Assembly: GCF_030009775.1 (NCBI RefSeq)
Contig: NZ_JASCTH010000021.1
Location: 124,001 to 188,000 of the forward strand
Source of the DNA: Actinoplanes sandaracinus
Lineage (GTDB): Bacteria > Actinomycetota > Actinomycetes > Mycobacteriales > Micromonosporaceae
Reading direction: 5' to 3'
Length of the DNA: 64,000 nt
The first letter of the stretch is position 1. Each line of letters starts with the position of its first letter. The notes beneath the pieces were generated by a model. That model made no database searches. It worked only from the letters and a program-made list of their open reading frames with translations, and was not told where the DNA came from. Both the position numbers and the translations under genes were made by a program. Shown here in pieces: positions 32,933-42,674 of this stretch.

Positions 32933-33708
32933 CCCGACTGCGCGCCGAGGGGCTGACCCTCGGTTACGACGATCGACCGATCGTGCGAGACCTCGACGTC
33001 AGCGTGCTCGACGGCAAGGTGACCGCGATCGTCGGCGCCAACGCCTGCGGCAAGTCCACCCTGCTGCGCGGCCTGGCCCGGTTGCTGGCGCCCCGGGCCG
33101 GCACCGTCCTGCTGGACGGGAAATCGGTCTCCGACCTGAGTACGCTCGACGTCGCCAAAGTGCTCGGCCTGCTCCCGCAGAGCCCGGTCGCCCCCGACGG
33201 CATCACCGTCGCCGACCTGGTCTCCCGCGGTCGTTACCCGCACCAGGGCTGGTTCCGCCGCTGGACCGAGAGCGACCACGACGCCGTCGCCCGTGCGCTC
33301 GAGGCCACCGGCACCGCCGACCTGATGGACCGCCCGTTGCGGCAGCTCTCCGGCGGGCAGCGGCAGCGCGTGTGGGTGGCGATGGCCCTCGCCCAGGACA
33401 CCGATCTGCTTCTGCTCGACGAGCCGACGACCTTCCTGGACATCGCCCATCAGGTCGATCTGCTGCGGCTGCTGCGGAAACTGAACGCCGATGCCGGCAA
33501 GACGATCGTGGTGGTGCTGCACGACCTCAACCTGGCCTGCCGGTTCTGCGACCACATCATCGCGATGGCGGACGGCGCGATCGTGGCCGAGGGCCCGCCC
33601 ACCGAGGTGGTCACCGCCACCTTGGTCGAGAAGGTCTTCGGCCTGACTTGCGTCGTCGTCCCGGACCCGGTCGCCGGAACACCGATGGTGGTGCCGGCGG
33701 AGGACTGA
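32929..33708 (+). CDS. Iron-siderophore ABC transporter ATP-binding protein
   Basis: A 259-residue FepC-like ATPase. Walker A is GANACGKST (usual GPNGCGKST, with the P-loop Gly-Lys-Ser intact), the signature is RQLSGGQRQRVWVAMALAQ, Walker B is LLLLDEPTTFLDIAHQ, and the H-loop is VVVLHDLNLACRFCD. It completes the importer. Its last 98 nt overlap on the opposite strand with a hypothetical gene. Confidence 0.94.
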   Translation: MTRLRAEGLTLGYDDRPIVRDLDVSVLDGKVTAIVGANACGKSTLLRGLARLLAPRAGTVLLDGKSVSDLSTLDVAKVLGLLPQSPVAPDGITVADLVSRGRYPHQGWFRRWTESDHDAVARALEATGTADLMDRPLRQLSGGQRQRVWVAMALAQDTDLLLLDEPTTFLDIAHQVDLLRLLRKLNADAGKTIVVVLHDLNLACRFCDHIIAMADGAIVAEGPPTEVVTATLVEKVFGLTCVVVPDPVAGTPMVVPAED

Positions 33709-34060
33709 CGCCGTCGTCGTCCGGTCCGGGCCAGATGGTCACGATGCCGGGCGGTGTGGTCGCCGGGTCGGGGACGGGAAGGCCGGACAACCGGCAGAAC
33801 TCCCGCACCGTCTCGGCGAACCCGTCCGCGTCGTCGTGCACCTCGAAGTACTCGCCCCAGACGACATCGATCACCAGGCTGACCCACCGCCAGTGGCCGC
33901 GGATCTCGCTCACCTGGAACGTGACGCGGAAGATCTCCTCCCACGGCAGGCTGCTCACATGGGTGGAGGCCGGGCGCGTCTGCGTGCCGAACACCGAGAA
34001 CTCCGCCTCGGACGCGCGTGTCACGACGACGCCCTCGTCGGTGATCTCGACCCGGTCCAT
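33611..34060 (-). CDS. Hypothetical protein
   Basis: A 149-residue protein with no family I recognise. The N-terminal ~110 residues look like a compact strand-rich domain (VEITDEGVVVTRASEAEFSV, IFRVTFQVSEIRGHWRWVSL, YFEVHDDADGFAETVREF). The last ~35 are Pro/Arg-rich and overlap the siderophore ATPase gene antisense for 98 nt, so the natural stop may have been lost. ATG 34060 shares a base with the stop of the upstream GNAT (TGATG), which indicates coupling and supports the gene being real. Confidence 0.6.
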   Translation of the reverse strand: MDRVEITDEGVVVTRASEAEFSVFGTQTRPASTHVSSLPWEEIFRVTFQVSEIRGHWRWVSLVIDVVWGEYFEVHDDADGFAETVREFCRLSGLPVPDPATTPPGIVTIWPGPDDDGVSPPPAPPSVFRRPGPGRRRKSGRRPSRPRWR

Positions 34061-34587
34061 CAGGGCAGGAAACGCCGCATGCGCAGGGCGCTGATGTGGT
34101 CGTCGGTGCGTGACAGGGTGGCCCGTACCGTCTCGATCGGCTCGAAGCCCCGAGCCCGGTAGAAGCCGATGCCCGCCCGGTCGCCGAGGAACACCGACAC
34201 CCACATCTCGGTGCCGCCCGCCGCCCGGATCTGCCCGGTCACCCGCTCCAGCAGGAGCGTGCCCAGACCACGCCCGCGCTCGGCCGAGTCCAGGTAGATC
34301 AGCGACAGCTCACCGGACGCCGGGCCGCTCATCCCGCCACCGGCCGCGCCGAGCAGCCGCCCGTCCTCTTCGACGACCTGGTAACCGAACCACTCGGGCG
34401 GCGACGGCGCCACGTCGCGGGCGATCCTCGGTTCGCTGTAGAACGCGACGACGCTGCGCTCGATGTAGCCCTCGGGCAGCAGGTCCCGGTAGGCGTCGCG
34501 ATAGGACGTGGAGCAGATCCGGGCGATGGCGGCCACGTCTGTCTCGACGGCTTCACGGACTTCGGCGGTCAACGATGATCTCGGCAC
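34060..34587 (-). CDS. GNAT family N-acetyltransferase
   Basis: A 175-residue acetyltransferase. It starts with the RimI-like EVREAVETDVAAIARICSTS. Motif A is LIYLDSAERGRGLGTLLLER, with the acetyl-CoA RGRGLG loop, and motif B is WVSVFLGDRAGIGFYRARGF. GTG 34587 is the first start. The acceptor substrate is unknown. It is coupled to the following hypothetical gene through TGATG. Confidence 0.9.
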   Translation of the reverse strand: MPRSSLTAEVREAVETDVAAIARICSTSYRDAYRDLLPEGYIERSVVAFYSEPRIARDVAPSPPEWFGYQVVEEDGRLLGAAGGGMSGPASGELSLIYLDSAERGRGLGTLLLERVTGQIRAAGGTEMWVSVFLGDRAGIGFYRARGFEPIETVRATLSRTDDHISALRMRRFLP

Positions 34588-34645
34588 GCCCGCAAGAGTA
34601 AACCCGGATCACCGTCGGCCCGCCGACCTCCGTGCTCGTTCACAT

Positions 34646-35287
34646 CTATTGCGTACGGATGAGCGAAACGTCCAGCCGTTCGGCCAATTCTTCGAACGTG
34701 ATGCCGTACGTGTCGGCGACCCGAACCCCGCCGGGTGTGATGTGGAATGTCGCCACTTCGGTGTACACCCTGGTCACACAGGCCTTGCCGGTGAGCGGAT
34801 AGCTGCAGGACGGCACCAGCTTGGGCTCGCCGCCCTTGGTGAACAGGGTCATCATCACCCACACCTGCTTGGCGCCCACCGCGAGATCCATCGCCCCGCC
34901 GACCGCCGGGATCGCGTCGGCGGCGCCGGTGTGCCAGTTCGCCAGGTCGCCGTCCGCCGAGACCTGGAAGGCGCCCATCACACACACGTCGAGGTGCCCG
35001 CCGCGCATCATCGCGAAGCTGTCGGCGTGGTGGAAGTAGGCCGCCCCGGGCAGTTCGGTGACCGGCTGCTTGCCGGCGTTGGTGAGGTCCCCGTCGGCCT
35101 GGTCGGCGGCGACGATCTCGCCCATGCCGAGCATGCCGTTCTCGGTGTGCAGGATGACCCCGCTGTCCGGGTTCAGGTAGTGGGCGATCGAGGTGGGCTG
35201 ACCGATGCCCAGGTTGACGTAGGCGCCGTCGGGTATGTCGGCGGCGATCAGTCGCGCGAGGTCGTCCTTGCCCAGTGGCTGGTTCAT
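34646..35287 (-). CDS. pcaJ: 3-oxoacid (3-oxoadipate) CoA-transferase subunit B
   Basis: A 213-residue family-I CoA-transferase beta subunit. The catalytic Glu lies in ILHTENGMLGMGEIV. GQPTSIAHYL and VMMTLFTKGGEPKLVPSC are also typical. ATG 35287 overlaps the subunit A stop (ATGA). With the thiolase upstream, the set matches PcaI/PcaJ/PcaF: activation of 3-oxoadipate with succinyl-CoA, then cleavage to succinyl-CoA and acetyl-CoA. An acetoacetate (ScoAB-like) role cannot be excluded from sequence alone, so the symbol rests on context. Confidence 0.85.
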   Translation of the reverse strand: MNQPLGKDDLARLIAADIPDGAYVNLGIGQPTSIAHYLNPDSGVILHTENGMLGMGEIVAADQADGDLTNAGKQPVTELPGAAYFHHADSFAMMRGGHLDVCVMGAFQVSADGDLANWHTGAADAIPAVGGAMDLAVGAKQVWVMMTLFTKGGEPKLVPSCSYPLTGKACVTRVYTEVATFHITPGGVRVADTYGITFEELAERLDVSLIRTQ

Positions 35288-35946
35288 CGGGGCGCCTCCA
35301 CGAGCCGGTCCACATAGATCGAGGGTGTCACGATGTTCTCCGGGTCGAGCTCACCGATCTCCACGATCTCCGACACCTGGGCGATCGTCAGGGTCGCGGC
35401 GGTGGCCATGACCGGGCCGAAGTTGCGGGCCGTCTTGCGGTAGACGAGATTGCCGAGCCGGTCGGCCCGGTGCGCGCGGATCAGGGCGACATCACCGCGG
35501 ATCGGGTACGCCAGCACGTACTCCCGGCCGTCGATGACCCTGGTCTCGCGGCCCTCGGCGATCGGGGTGCCGACTCCGGTCGGGCAGTAGAACGCGCCGA
35601 TTCCGGCGCCGGCGGCGCGCATCCGCTCGGCCAGATCGCCCTGTGGGACCAGCTCCAGTTCGATCTTCCCGGCCCGGTAGAGGCCGTCGAACACCCACGA
35701 GTCGGCCTGCCGGGGGAACGAGCACACCATCTTGCGGACCCGCCCGGCCGCCAGCAGCGCGGCGAGGCCGGTGTCACCGTTGCCGGCGTTGTTGCTGACG
35801 ATCGTCAGATCGCCGGCGCCGTGCTCGATCAGGGCGTCGATCAACTCGACGGGCATCCCGGCCATGCCGAACCCGCCGACCAGGACGGTGTCGCCGTCCC
35901 TGACCTCCGTCACGGCGGTCAGGGCGTCGGTCACCCGGGTCCTCAC
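35284..35946 (-). CDS. pcaI: 3-oxoacid (3-oxoadipate) CoA-transferase subunit A
   Basis: A 220-residue alpha subunit. The CoA-binding glycine loop is TVLVGGFGMAGMPVELIDAL, followed by LTIVSNNAGNGDTGLAALL and AFYCPTGVGTPIAEGRETR. GTG 35946 overlaps the thiolase stop (GTGA), and its own stop overlaps subunit B, so the three genes are strictly coupled. Subunits A and B form the active heteromer. Confidence 0.85.
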   Translation of the reverse strand: MRTRVTDALTAVTEVRDGDTVLVGGFGMAGMPVELIDALIEHGAGDLTIVSNNAGNGDTGLAALLAAGRVRKMVCSFPRQADSWVFDGLYRAGKIELELVPQGDLAERMRAAGAGIGAFYCPTGVGTPIAEGRETRVIDGREYVLAYPIRGDVALIRAHRADRLGNLVYRKTARNFGPVMATAATLTIAQVSEIVEIGELDPENIVTPSIYVDRLVEAPR

Positions 35947-37115
35947 GCGTTCTCCAGGACCACGGCGAGGGCCTGGCCGACACCGATGCAGATCGCGGCG
36001 ACACCCCAGCGCTGGCCGCGTTCGCGCAGCACGTGAGCCAGAGTGCCCAGGATGCGGGCGCCAGAGGCGCCGAGCGGGTGACCGATCGCGATCGCCCCAC
36101 CCCGGGTGTTGACGATCTCCGGATCCACCCCCCACGCGTCGACGCACGCGAGGGACTGCACGGCGAAGGCCTCGTTCAGCTCGACCGCGTCGACGTCGGA
36201 CCAGCCGATGCCCGCCTGGCGCAGCGCCTTGTGCGCGGCCTCGACCGGAGCGAACCCGAACTCCTGCGGGTCCACCGCGTGCGCGGCCCGCCCGGCGATG
36301 CGGGCGAGGGGGTCGAGTCCGATCCGTCGCCCGGCGTGGGCTGATCCGAGCAGCACCGCGGCGGCGCCGTCGTTGAGCGGGGAGGCGTTACCGGCCGTGA
36401 TCGTGCCGTCCTTGCGGAACGACGGCTTCAGCGTGGCGAGCTTGTCGACGGTGCTGTCGGCGCGGATGCTCTCGTCACGGTCGAGATCGCCGACGGCGAT
36501 GGTCAAGTCGCGATAGAAGCCGTCATCCCATGCTCGGGCGGCCAACTGGTGGGAGCGGGCGGCGAACGCGTCCTGTCGCTCACGGGAGATGCCGTGCTTG
36601 TCGCCAAGCTGCTCGTTGCACTCGCCGAGCGAAGCGGTCCACTCGGCGGGCATCTTCGGGTTGACCAGCCGCCAGCCGAGCGTGGTGGACACCGCCTCCA
36701 TGTTCTGAGCGGGAAAGGCGCGTGACGGTTTCGGCAGCACCCACGGGGCCCGGGTCATCGACTCCACCCCGCCGGCCACGACCACGTCGGCGTCGCCGGC
36801 CGCGATCGCCCGGGAACCGATGATCGCCGCGTCCAGGCTCGACCCGCAGAGCCGGTTCACCGTCGCCGCGGGCACCGACGTCGGCAGCCCGGCCAGCAGC
36901 ACCGCCATCCGGCCGACGTTGCGGTTGTCCTCACCGGCGCCGTTGGCGTTGCCCCAGTACACGTCGTCGATCCGGCCGGGATCCAGGTCGGGGGCCTTGG
37001 CCAGCAGACCGGACAGCGCGGCGGCGGCCAGATCGTCCGGGCGCATCTCGGCGAGCGCGCCCGAGTACCGGCCGAACGGCGTACGGACAGCGGCGTACAG
37101 ATATGACGGAGCCAT
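35943..37115 (-). CDS. pcaF: Thiolase, 3-oxoadipyl-CoA type
   Basis: A 390-residue degradative thiolase. The nucleophilic Cys is in TVNRLCGSSLDAAIIGSRAI and the catalytic His in GGAIAIGHPLGASGARILG. The C-terminal CIGVGQALA motif has Ala where Gly is usual. VELNEAFAVQSLACVDAWG is also conserved. It heads the operon with the CoA-transferase genes and is divergent from a LysR gene. The aromatic-ring-cleavage genes of the beta-ketoadipate pathway are not in the window. Confidence 0.88.
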   Translation of the reverse strand: MAPSYLYAAVRTPFGRYSGALAEMRPDDLAAAALSGLLAKAPDLDPGRIDDVYWGNANGAGEDNRNVGRMAVLLAGLPTSVPAATVNRLCGSSLDAAIIGSRAIAAGDADVVVAGGVESMTRAPWVLPKPSRAFPAQNMEAVSTTLGWRLVNPKMPAEWTASLGECNEQLGDKHGISRERQDAFAARSHQLAARAWDDGFYRDLTIAVGDLDRDESIRADSTVDKLATLKPSFRKDGTITAGNASPLNDGAAAVLLGSAHAGRRIGLDPLARIAGRAAHAVDPQEFGFAPVEAAHKALRQAGIGWSDVDAVELNEAFAVQSLACVDAWGVDPEIVNTRGGAIAIGHPLGASGARILGTLAHVLRERGQRWGVAAICIGVGQALAVVLENA

Positions 37116-37144
37116 GCCCCCACGCTAGTGACCAGCTCTGATAT

Positions 37145-37163
37145 TCAGAAATACTCTTTCTGA
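37145..37163. promoter_or_regulatory. LysR-type inverted repeat TCAGAAA-N5-TTTCTGA
   Basis: Perfect 7-bp arms around TACTC lie 31 bp before the LysR start and 30 bp before the thiolase start. The position and dyad are as expected for the recognition site of the divergent LysR protein. Confidence 0.72.
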
Positions 37164-37193
37164 CTCGACCAGGACTCTGCAAGTATCAATCGC

Positions 37194-38165
37194 ATGGAGC
37201 TGCGTCACCTGCGCTACTTCCTGGCCGTGGCCGAGGAGCGCCACTTCGGCCGTGCCGCCGCCCGCCTGCACATGGCCCAGCCCCCGCTGTCCCAGCAGAT
37301 CCGTCACCTGGAGACCGAGCTCGGCGTGGTCCTGCTGACCCGCAGCACCCGCCGGGTCGAGCTGACCGAGGCCGGTGCGGCATACCTGGAGCGGGTGCGT
37401 GCCGTCCTGGCCGCCGTCGACGACGCCGGCGAGGTCGCCCGCCGGGTGGCGGCCGGTCTGCAGGGCCGGCTCTCGGTCGGCTGCGTGGGCTCGGCCACCT
37501 ATAGCCTCCTGCCCGCCATGGCCCGGCGCCTGCGCGAGGAACTGCCCGGGGTCGAGGTCGCCTTCCGCGGCGAGATGCTCGGCGCCCAGCAGGTGGCCGC
37601 GCTGCAGAGCCGCGACATCGACCTGGCCCTGCTGCGCCCGCCGGTCGGCGACCCGGGCATCCGGGTGCGCACGCTGCGCAGCGACGCCCTGATCGTCGCC
37701 CTCCCGGACGGGCACCGGCTCACCGCGCGCAAGCGGCTGAGCGTCACCGACCTGCGCGACGAGGACTTCGTGGCGCACGCCGCCCGGGACTCCGCGATGT
37801 ACGGCGTGGTCCGGCGCCTGTGCGGCCGCGCGGGGTTCGAGCCGCGCGTCCGTCACGAGGTCATGGAGACCTCCACCCTGGTCACGTTCGTCGCCGCGGG
37901 CCTGGGCCTGGCGATCGTGCCCGAGCCGGTGGCACAGCTCGGCGTGCCCGGCACGATCTACCGCCCGCTGGCCGGCGCCGGCGCCCGGATCGACCTGGCC
38001 GTCGCCGTTCGCGCCGACGACGAGTCCCCGGTGATCGAGCAGGCGACACGAGTGCTGTTCCAGGTGGCCGCCTCGCCCCTGACATCCGGCCCGCCACAGG
38101 AGCGGCTGACCGGCGGGGAAGCTTCCGCCGGTCGGGGGGTGATCATTCGGCGCTCGCCCCGCTAG
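37194..38165 (+). CDS. LysR family regulator of the adjacent CoA-transferase/thiolase operon
   Basis: A 323-residue LysR protein. The N-terminal HTH is MELRHLRYFLAVAEERHFGR ... QPPLSQQIRHLETELG. The substrate-binding domain starts near residue 90 (LSVGCVGSATYSLLPAMARR). The last ~30 residues are a non-conserved tail. It is divergent from the thiolase operon, with a 19-bp dyad in the 78-nt gap, the classical arrangement for a LysR activator responding to a pathway intermediate. Confidence 0.9.
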   Translation: MELRHLRYFLAVAEERHFGRAAARLHMAQPPLSQQIRHLETELGVVLLTRSTRRVELTEAGAAYLERVRAVLAAVDDAGEVARRVAAGLQGRLSVGCVGSATYSLLPAMARRLREELPGVEVAFRGEMLGAQQVAALQSRDIDLALLRPPVGDPGIRVRTLRSDALIVALPDGHRLTARKRLSVTDLRDEDFVAHAARDSAMYGVVRRLCGRAGFEPRVRHEVMETSTLVTFVAAGLGLAIVPEPVAQLGVPGTIYRPLAGAGARIDLAVAVRADDESPVIEQATRVLFQVAASPLTSGPPQERLTGGEASAGRGVIIRRSPR

Positions 38166-38206
38166 AAAGATGGCGCAACTGGTAGTGCTCAAGAGCAGGT
38201 GACGGG

Positions 38207-38872
38207 GTGCACGTGATCCGGGTGGTGGTCGTCGACGACGAGGCACTGGTGCGTTCGGGCTTCAAGATGATTCTGAACGCGGCGCCGGACATCGAGGTCG
38301 TGGCGGCCACGAACGGCGCGGACGCGCTCGACGCCGTCCGTGAGAACCGGCCGGACGTGGTGCTGCTCGACATCCGGATGCCGGACGTCGACGGGCTCAC
38401 CGTCCTCGGCCAGGTGCGTGCGCTGCCGGAGCCGCCGGTCGTGGCGATGCTGACCACGTTCGACGCCGACGAGTACGTCCTGACCGCCCTGCATGCGGGC
38501 GCGGCCGGTTTCCTGCTCAAGGACACCGAGCCCGAACACCTGGCGCAGCTCGTACGCACGCTGGCCGCCGGTGGGGTGGTGATGTCGGCGAAGGCGTCCC
38601 GGACTCTGCTGCGCAGCCTGCCGCGTACCGACGACTTCGCCGTCGACCGGGAGGTGACCGCCCGCCTGGAGCGGCTGACCGGCCGGGAACGTGATGTCCT
38701 CGTGCTGCTGGCCGAAGGCCTGTCGAACGCCGAGATCGGCGTGCGCCTGCACCTGGGCACCGGCACCGTGAAGGACCACGTCAGCGCCGTGCTCACCAAG
38801 CTGCGCGTGTCCGGCCGGGTGCAGGCCGCCCTGCTCGCCCAACGAGCCGGCCTGCTGGAGGACAGCCGATGA
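38207..38872 (+). CDS. NarL/LuxR-type response regulator
   Basis: A 221-residue regulator. The receiver domain has the acidic pair VVDDEALVRSGF, the phosphoacceptor Asp in DVVLLDIRMPDVDG and the Lys in GFLLKDTEPEHL. A C-terminal LuxR HTH follows (LTGRERDVLVLLAEGLSNAE ... TVKDHVSAVLTKLRV). GTG 38207 or GTG 38213 could be the start. It overlaps the histidine kinase gene by ATGA, with the regulator first, the reverse of the commoner order. Confidence 0.92.
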   Translation: MHVIRVVVVDDEALVRSGFKMILNAAPDIEVVAATNGADALDAVRENRPDVVLLDIRMPDVDGLTVLGQVRALPEPPVVAMLTTFDADEYVLTALHAGAAGFLLKDTEPEHLAQLVRTLAAGGVVMSAKASRTLLRSLPRTDDFAVDREVTARLERLTGRERDVLVLLAEGLSNAEIGVRLHLGTGTVKDHVSAVLTKLRVSGRVQAALLAQRAGLLEDSR

Positions 38873-39975
38873 AGGACGTTCTGCTGCGTGTCCCCAAACC
38901 TGTGGTGGACGTCGCACTGATCGTCGCGGCCGCTCTCGACATCTGGGTCGACCTGTGGAGCGACCACCCGCTCAGTGTGGCGTCCGGGGTCGCCGCCTGC
39001 GCGGCCCTCGTGCTGCGGCGCTGGTTTCCGCTGGCCGTCGTGTTGCTCACGCTGCCCGGGGCGCTCCTGGAGGCCGCGCTCGTCGCACCGTGCGTCGCCC
39101 TCTACACGCTGGCCGCCCGATCGCGTGACCGCCGGCTGCTGGCCGTCTGCGTGGTGCTGGCCGCGATCGCCGGCGCCGCGCCGTCACCGCTGGCGGAGGG
39201 ACCGGTCAAGATCGGCGACAGCCTGATCCACCTGGCCTACGCCCTGGCCGCGGTGGTTCTGCCGGTCCTGCTCGGCCAGCTCGTCCAGACCCGCACCGAC
39301 CTGTCGCAGCGGCTGGAGGAGATCGAGGAGGTCAAGGAGCATGAGCGGGTCCTGCACGCCCAGGCCATCCTCGCCCAGGAGCGGGCCCAGCTCGCCCGCG
39401 AGATGCACGACGTCGTCTCGCACCAGGTCAGCCTGATCGCCGTGCAGGCCGGCGCGCTCCAGGTCGCCGTCGGAGACCCGGACATCCGCGAGGCCGTCCG
39501 GACCATCCGCTCGCTGAGCGTCGGCACCCTCGACGAACTGCGGACCATGGTCACCCTGCTGCGCGGCTCCGGCGACGACACCACCCAGCTCACCCCGCAA
39601 CCGACCCTCGCCGACCTGCGCACGCTGGTCGCCGGCAGCGGACTCGAGGCCCGGCTCACCGGCGACCTCACCGTCGCGGTCGGCACACCGACACAGCGAG
39701 CCCTCTACCGTACGGTCCAGGAGGCGCTCACCAACGTGCGCAAGCACGCTCCCGGCGCCGCCGCGACCGTCGAACTCTGGCACGACGGCTCGCACATCGG
39801 GGTCACCGTCACCAACACGCCCCCGGCCCGGCCGTCCCTGCCGCTGCCCGGCGCCCATCAGGGCCTGATCGGGCTGCACGAACGCGCCGAACTGCTGCAC
39901 GGCAGCCTGGAGACGGGCCCCACCGCCGACGGCGGTTACCGCCTCCGGATGAGCCTTCCCGCCCACACCGGCTGA
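38869..39975 (+). CDS. HisKA_3-type sensor histidine kinase
   Basis: A 368-residue kinase. The N-terminal ~150 residues hold four to five membrane helices with very short loops, so the signal is probably sensed in the membrane. The H-box is RAQLAREMHDVVSHQVSLIA with the phosphorylated His. The HATPase_c domain has EALTNVRKHAPGAAATVELW (N-box) and HQGLIGLHERAELL (G-box). It forms a pair with the upstream response regulator. The target genes are not evident. Confidence 0.92.
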   Translation: MKDVLLRVPKPVVDVALIVAAALDIWVDLWSDHPLSVASGVAACAALVLRRWFPLAVVLLTLPGALLEAALVAPCVALYTLAARSRDRRLLAVCVVLAAIAGAAPSPLAEGPVKIGDSLIHLAYALAAVVLPVLLGQLVQTRTDLSQRLEEIEEVKEHERVLHAQAILAQERAQLAREMHDVVSHQVSLIAVQAGALQVAVGDPDIREAVRTIRSLSVGTLDELRTMVTLLRGSGDDTTQLTPQPTLADLRTLVAGSGLEARLTGDLTVAVGTPTQRALYRTVQEALTNVRKHAPGAAATVELWHDGSHIGVTVTNTPPARPSLPLPGAHQGLIGLHERAELLHGSLETGPTADGGYRLRMSLPAHTG

Positions 39976-39986
39976 CCTCAGCCGGT
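39967..39986. terminator. Hairpin at the end of the two-component operon
   Basis: ACCGGCTGA (39967-39975) and TCAGCCGGT (39978-39986) are exact complements with a 2-nt centre and overlap the kinase stop codon. The tight loop makes a simple terminator less certain. Confidence 0.45.
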
Positions 39987-40202
39987 TCCCTCGCTGTCCG
40001 AGACGCTGTGCGGGCCGGCCTGGCTGTGCGAGTCGGCCTGGCTGTGCGAGTCGGCCTGGCTTTGCGGTTCGGCCGGGCAGCCGCCCGCGGTGTCCGCCTC
40101 GGCAGGGGCCGCCGGGAGCACCCGGGTGCGGGACAGCGACGTCGCCGCGATCCGGTCACCGGGCGCGACCGCCGGGAAGCTGAGAAGCTTGAATCGGGCC
40201 AT
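39978..40202 (-). CDS. Possible small protein with Ser-Gln-Ala-Asp repeats
   Basis: A 74-residue open frame starting MARFKLLSFPAVAPGDRIAA and ending in tandem SQADSH repeats encoded by an 18-bp array. It has no family resemblance and no clear ribosome site. It lies between convergent genes and could be non-coding. The start region looks more protein-like than the repetitive tail. Confidence 0.3.
   Translation of the reverse strand: MARFKLLSFPAVAPGDRIAATSLSRTRVLPAAPAEADTAGGCPAEPQSQADSHSQADSHSQAGPHSVSDSEGTG
40017..40070. repeat. 18-bp tandem repeat, three copies
   Basis: The unit GGCCTGGCTGTGCGAGTC is present at 40017 and 40035 exactly, and at 40053 with three changes. Confidence 0.88.
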
Positions 40203-40255
40203 GTCCGTGACCGTCGGCCGCCTGCTCACGGAGTTGAGGACTCCCGGCCGTTCGG

Positions 40256-41590
40256 TCAGCATTCGATGACGTTGACGGCGAGGCCACCGCGAGAGGTCTC
40301 CTTGTACTTGTCCTTCATGTCCGCGCCGGTCTCCTTCATGGTCTTGATGACCTTGTCGAGAGAGACGTGATGACGGCCATCGCCGCGCAGCGCCATCCGG
40401 GCAGCGGTGACCGCCTTGACCGCGCCCATGCCGTTGCGCTCGATGCACGGGATCTGCACCAGCCCGCCGACCGGATCACAGGTCAGGCCCAGGTTGTGCT
40501 CCATGCCGATCTCGGCGGCGTTCTCCACCTGCTCCGGCGTGCCGCCCAGCACCTCGGCCAGACCGGCCGCCGCCATCGCGCACGCCGACCCCACCTCGCC
40601 CTGACACCCCACCTCGGCGCCGGAGATGCTGGCGTTCTCCTTGAACAGCCACCCGATCGCGCCCGCCGTGAGCAGGAACCGGACCACCCCGTCGTCGTCG
40701 GCGCCGGGCACGAAGTCCTGGTAGTAGCGCAGCACGGCCGGAATGATCCCGGCCGCGCCGTTCGTCGGCGCGGTGACGACCCGGCCGCCGGCGGCGTTCT
40801 GTTCGTTCACCGCCATCGCGTAGACGGTCAGCCACTCCATCGCGTGCGCGAGCGGATCACCGGCGGCACGCAGCTGACGGGCCGTGGCAGCGGCCCGCCG
40901 GCGCACCTTCAGCCCGCCCGGCAGCAGGCCCTCGGCGGCCAGGCCGTCGTCGATGCAGTCACGCATCACCCGCCAGATGTTCAGCAGCCCGGCACGGACC
41001 TCGGCCTCCGGCCGCCGCACGGCCTCGTTGGCGAGCATCAGGCGGGCGATCGGCAGGCCGGTGGCCGCGGTCAGCGACAACAGTTCGGCGCCTGACGAGA
41101 AGGGGTGTGCGACGGGGGCCGGATCCGGTCGTACCCCCACATCGCCGTCGGGCACGACGAAGCCGCCGCCGACCGAGAAATAGGATTTACGGAGCAGTTC
41201 GGCGCCATCGGCGGCGAACGCGGTGAAGGTCATGCCGTTGGGATGTCCGGGCAGGGTGCGCCGCCGGTGCAGCACCACCTCGACCCCGGCGGGGTGGCCG
41301 CCGGGCAGGGTGAGCCGGCCGGCGTCGTTGATCCGGGCGGCCCGCTCGTCGGCGGTGGCGGTGTCGACGGTCTCCGGCTGCGCACCCTCCAGCCCGAGCA
41401 GCACCGCCTTGGGAGTGCCGTGGCCGTGGCCGGTCGCGCCGAGCGAGCCGAACAACTCGGCCCGGACGGAGGCGACCCGCGCGCCGGCGAGGGCGGCGCT
41501 GAACAACCGGGCGGCGCGCATCGGGCCGACCGTGTGCGAGCTGGACGGGCCGATACCGATGGAGAACAGGTCGAAGACGGAGACGGCCAT
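40256..41590 (-). CDS. sdaA: L-serine ammonia-lyase, iron-sulfur type
   Basis: A 444-residue single-chain L-serine dehydratase converting serine to pyruvate and ammonia. The N-terminal beta domain begins MAVSVFDLFSIGIGPSSSHT, with the substrate loop SSSHT. The alpha domain carries the cluster Cys residues in SGAEVGCQGEVGSACAMAAA and GLTCDPVGGLVQIPCIERN. It starts 3 nt after gcvT on the same transcript, so it shares the glycine riboswitch, consistent with glycine-derived serine being burned to pyruvate. Confidence 0.94.
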   Translation of the reverse strand: MAVSVFDLFSIGIGPSSSHTVGPMRAARLFSAALAGARVASVRAELFGSLGATGHGHGTPKAVLLGLEGAQPETVDTATADERAARINDAGRLTLPGGHPAGVEVVLHRRRTLPGHPNGMTFTAFAADGAELLRKSYFSVGGGFVVPDGDVGVRPDPAPVAHPFSSGAELLSLTAATGLPIARLMLANEAVRRPEAEVRAGLLNIWRVMRDCIDDGLAAEGLLPGGLKVRRRAAATARQLRAAGDPLAHAMEWLTVYAMAVNEQNAAGGRVVTAPTNGAAGIIPAVLRYYQDFVPGADDDGVVRFLLTAGAIGWLFKENASISGAEVGCQGEVGSACAMAAAGLAEVLGGTPEQVENAAEIGMEHNLGLTCDPVGGLVQIPCIERNGMGAVKAVTAARMALRGDGRHHVSLDKVIKTMKETGADMKDKYKETSRGGLAVNVIEC

Positions 41591-41593
41591 GGT

Positions 41594-42640
<1,047 letters not shown>

Positions 42641-42674
42641 AGGGAGGCTCCTTCGTCGTCGGGCCTCCCCCGCT

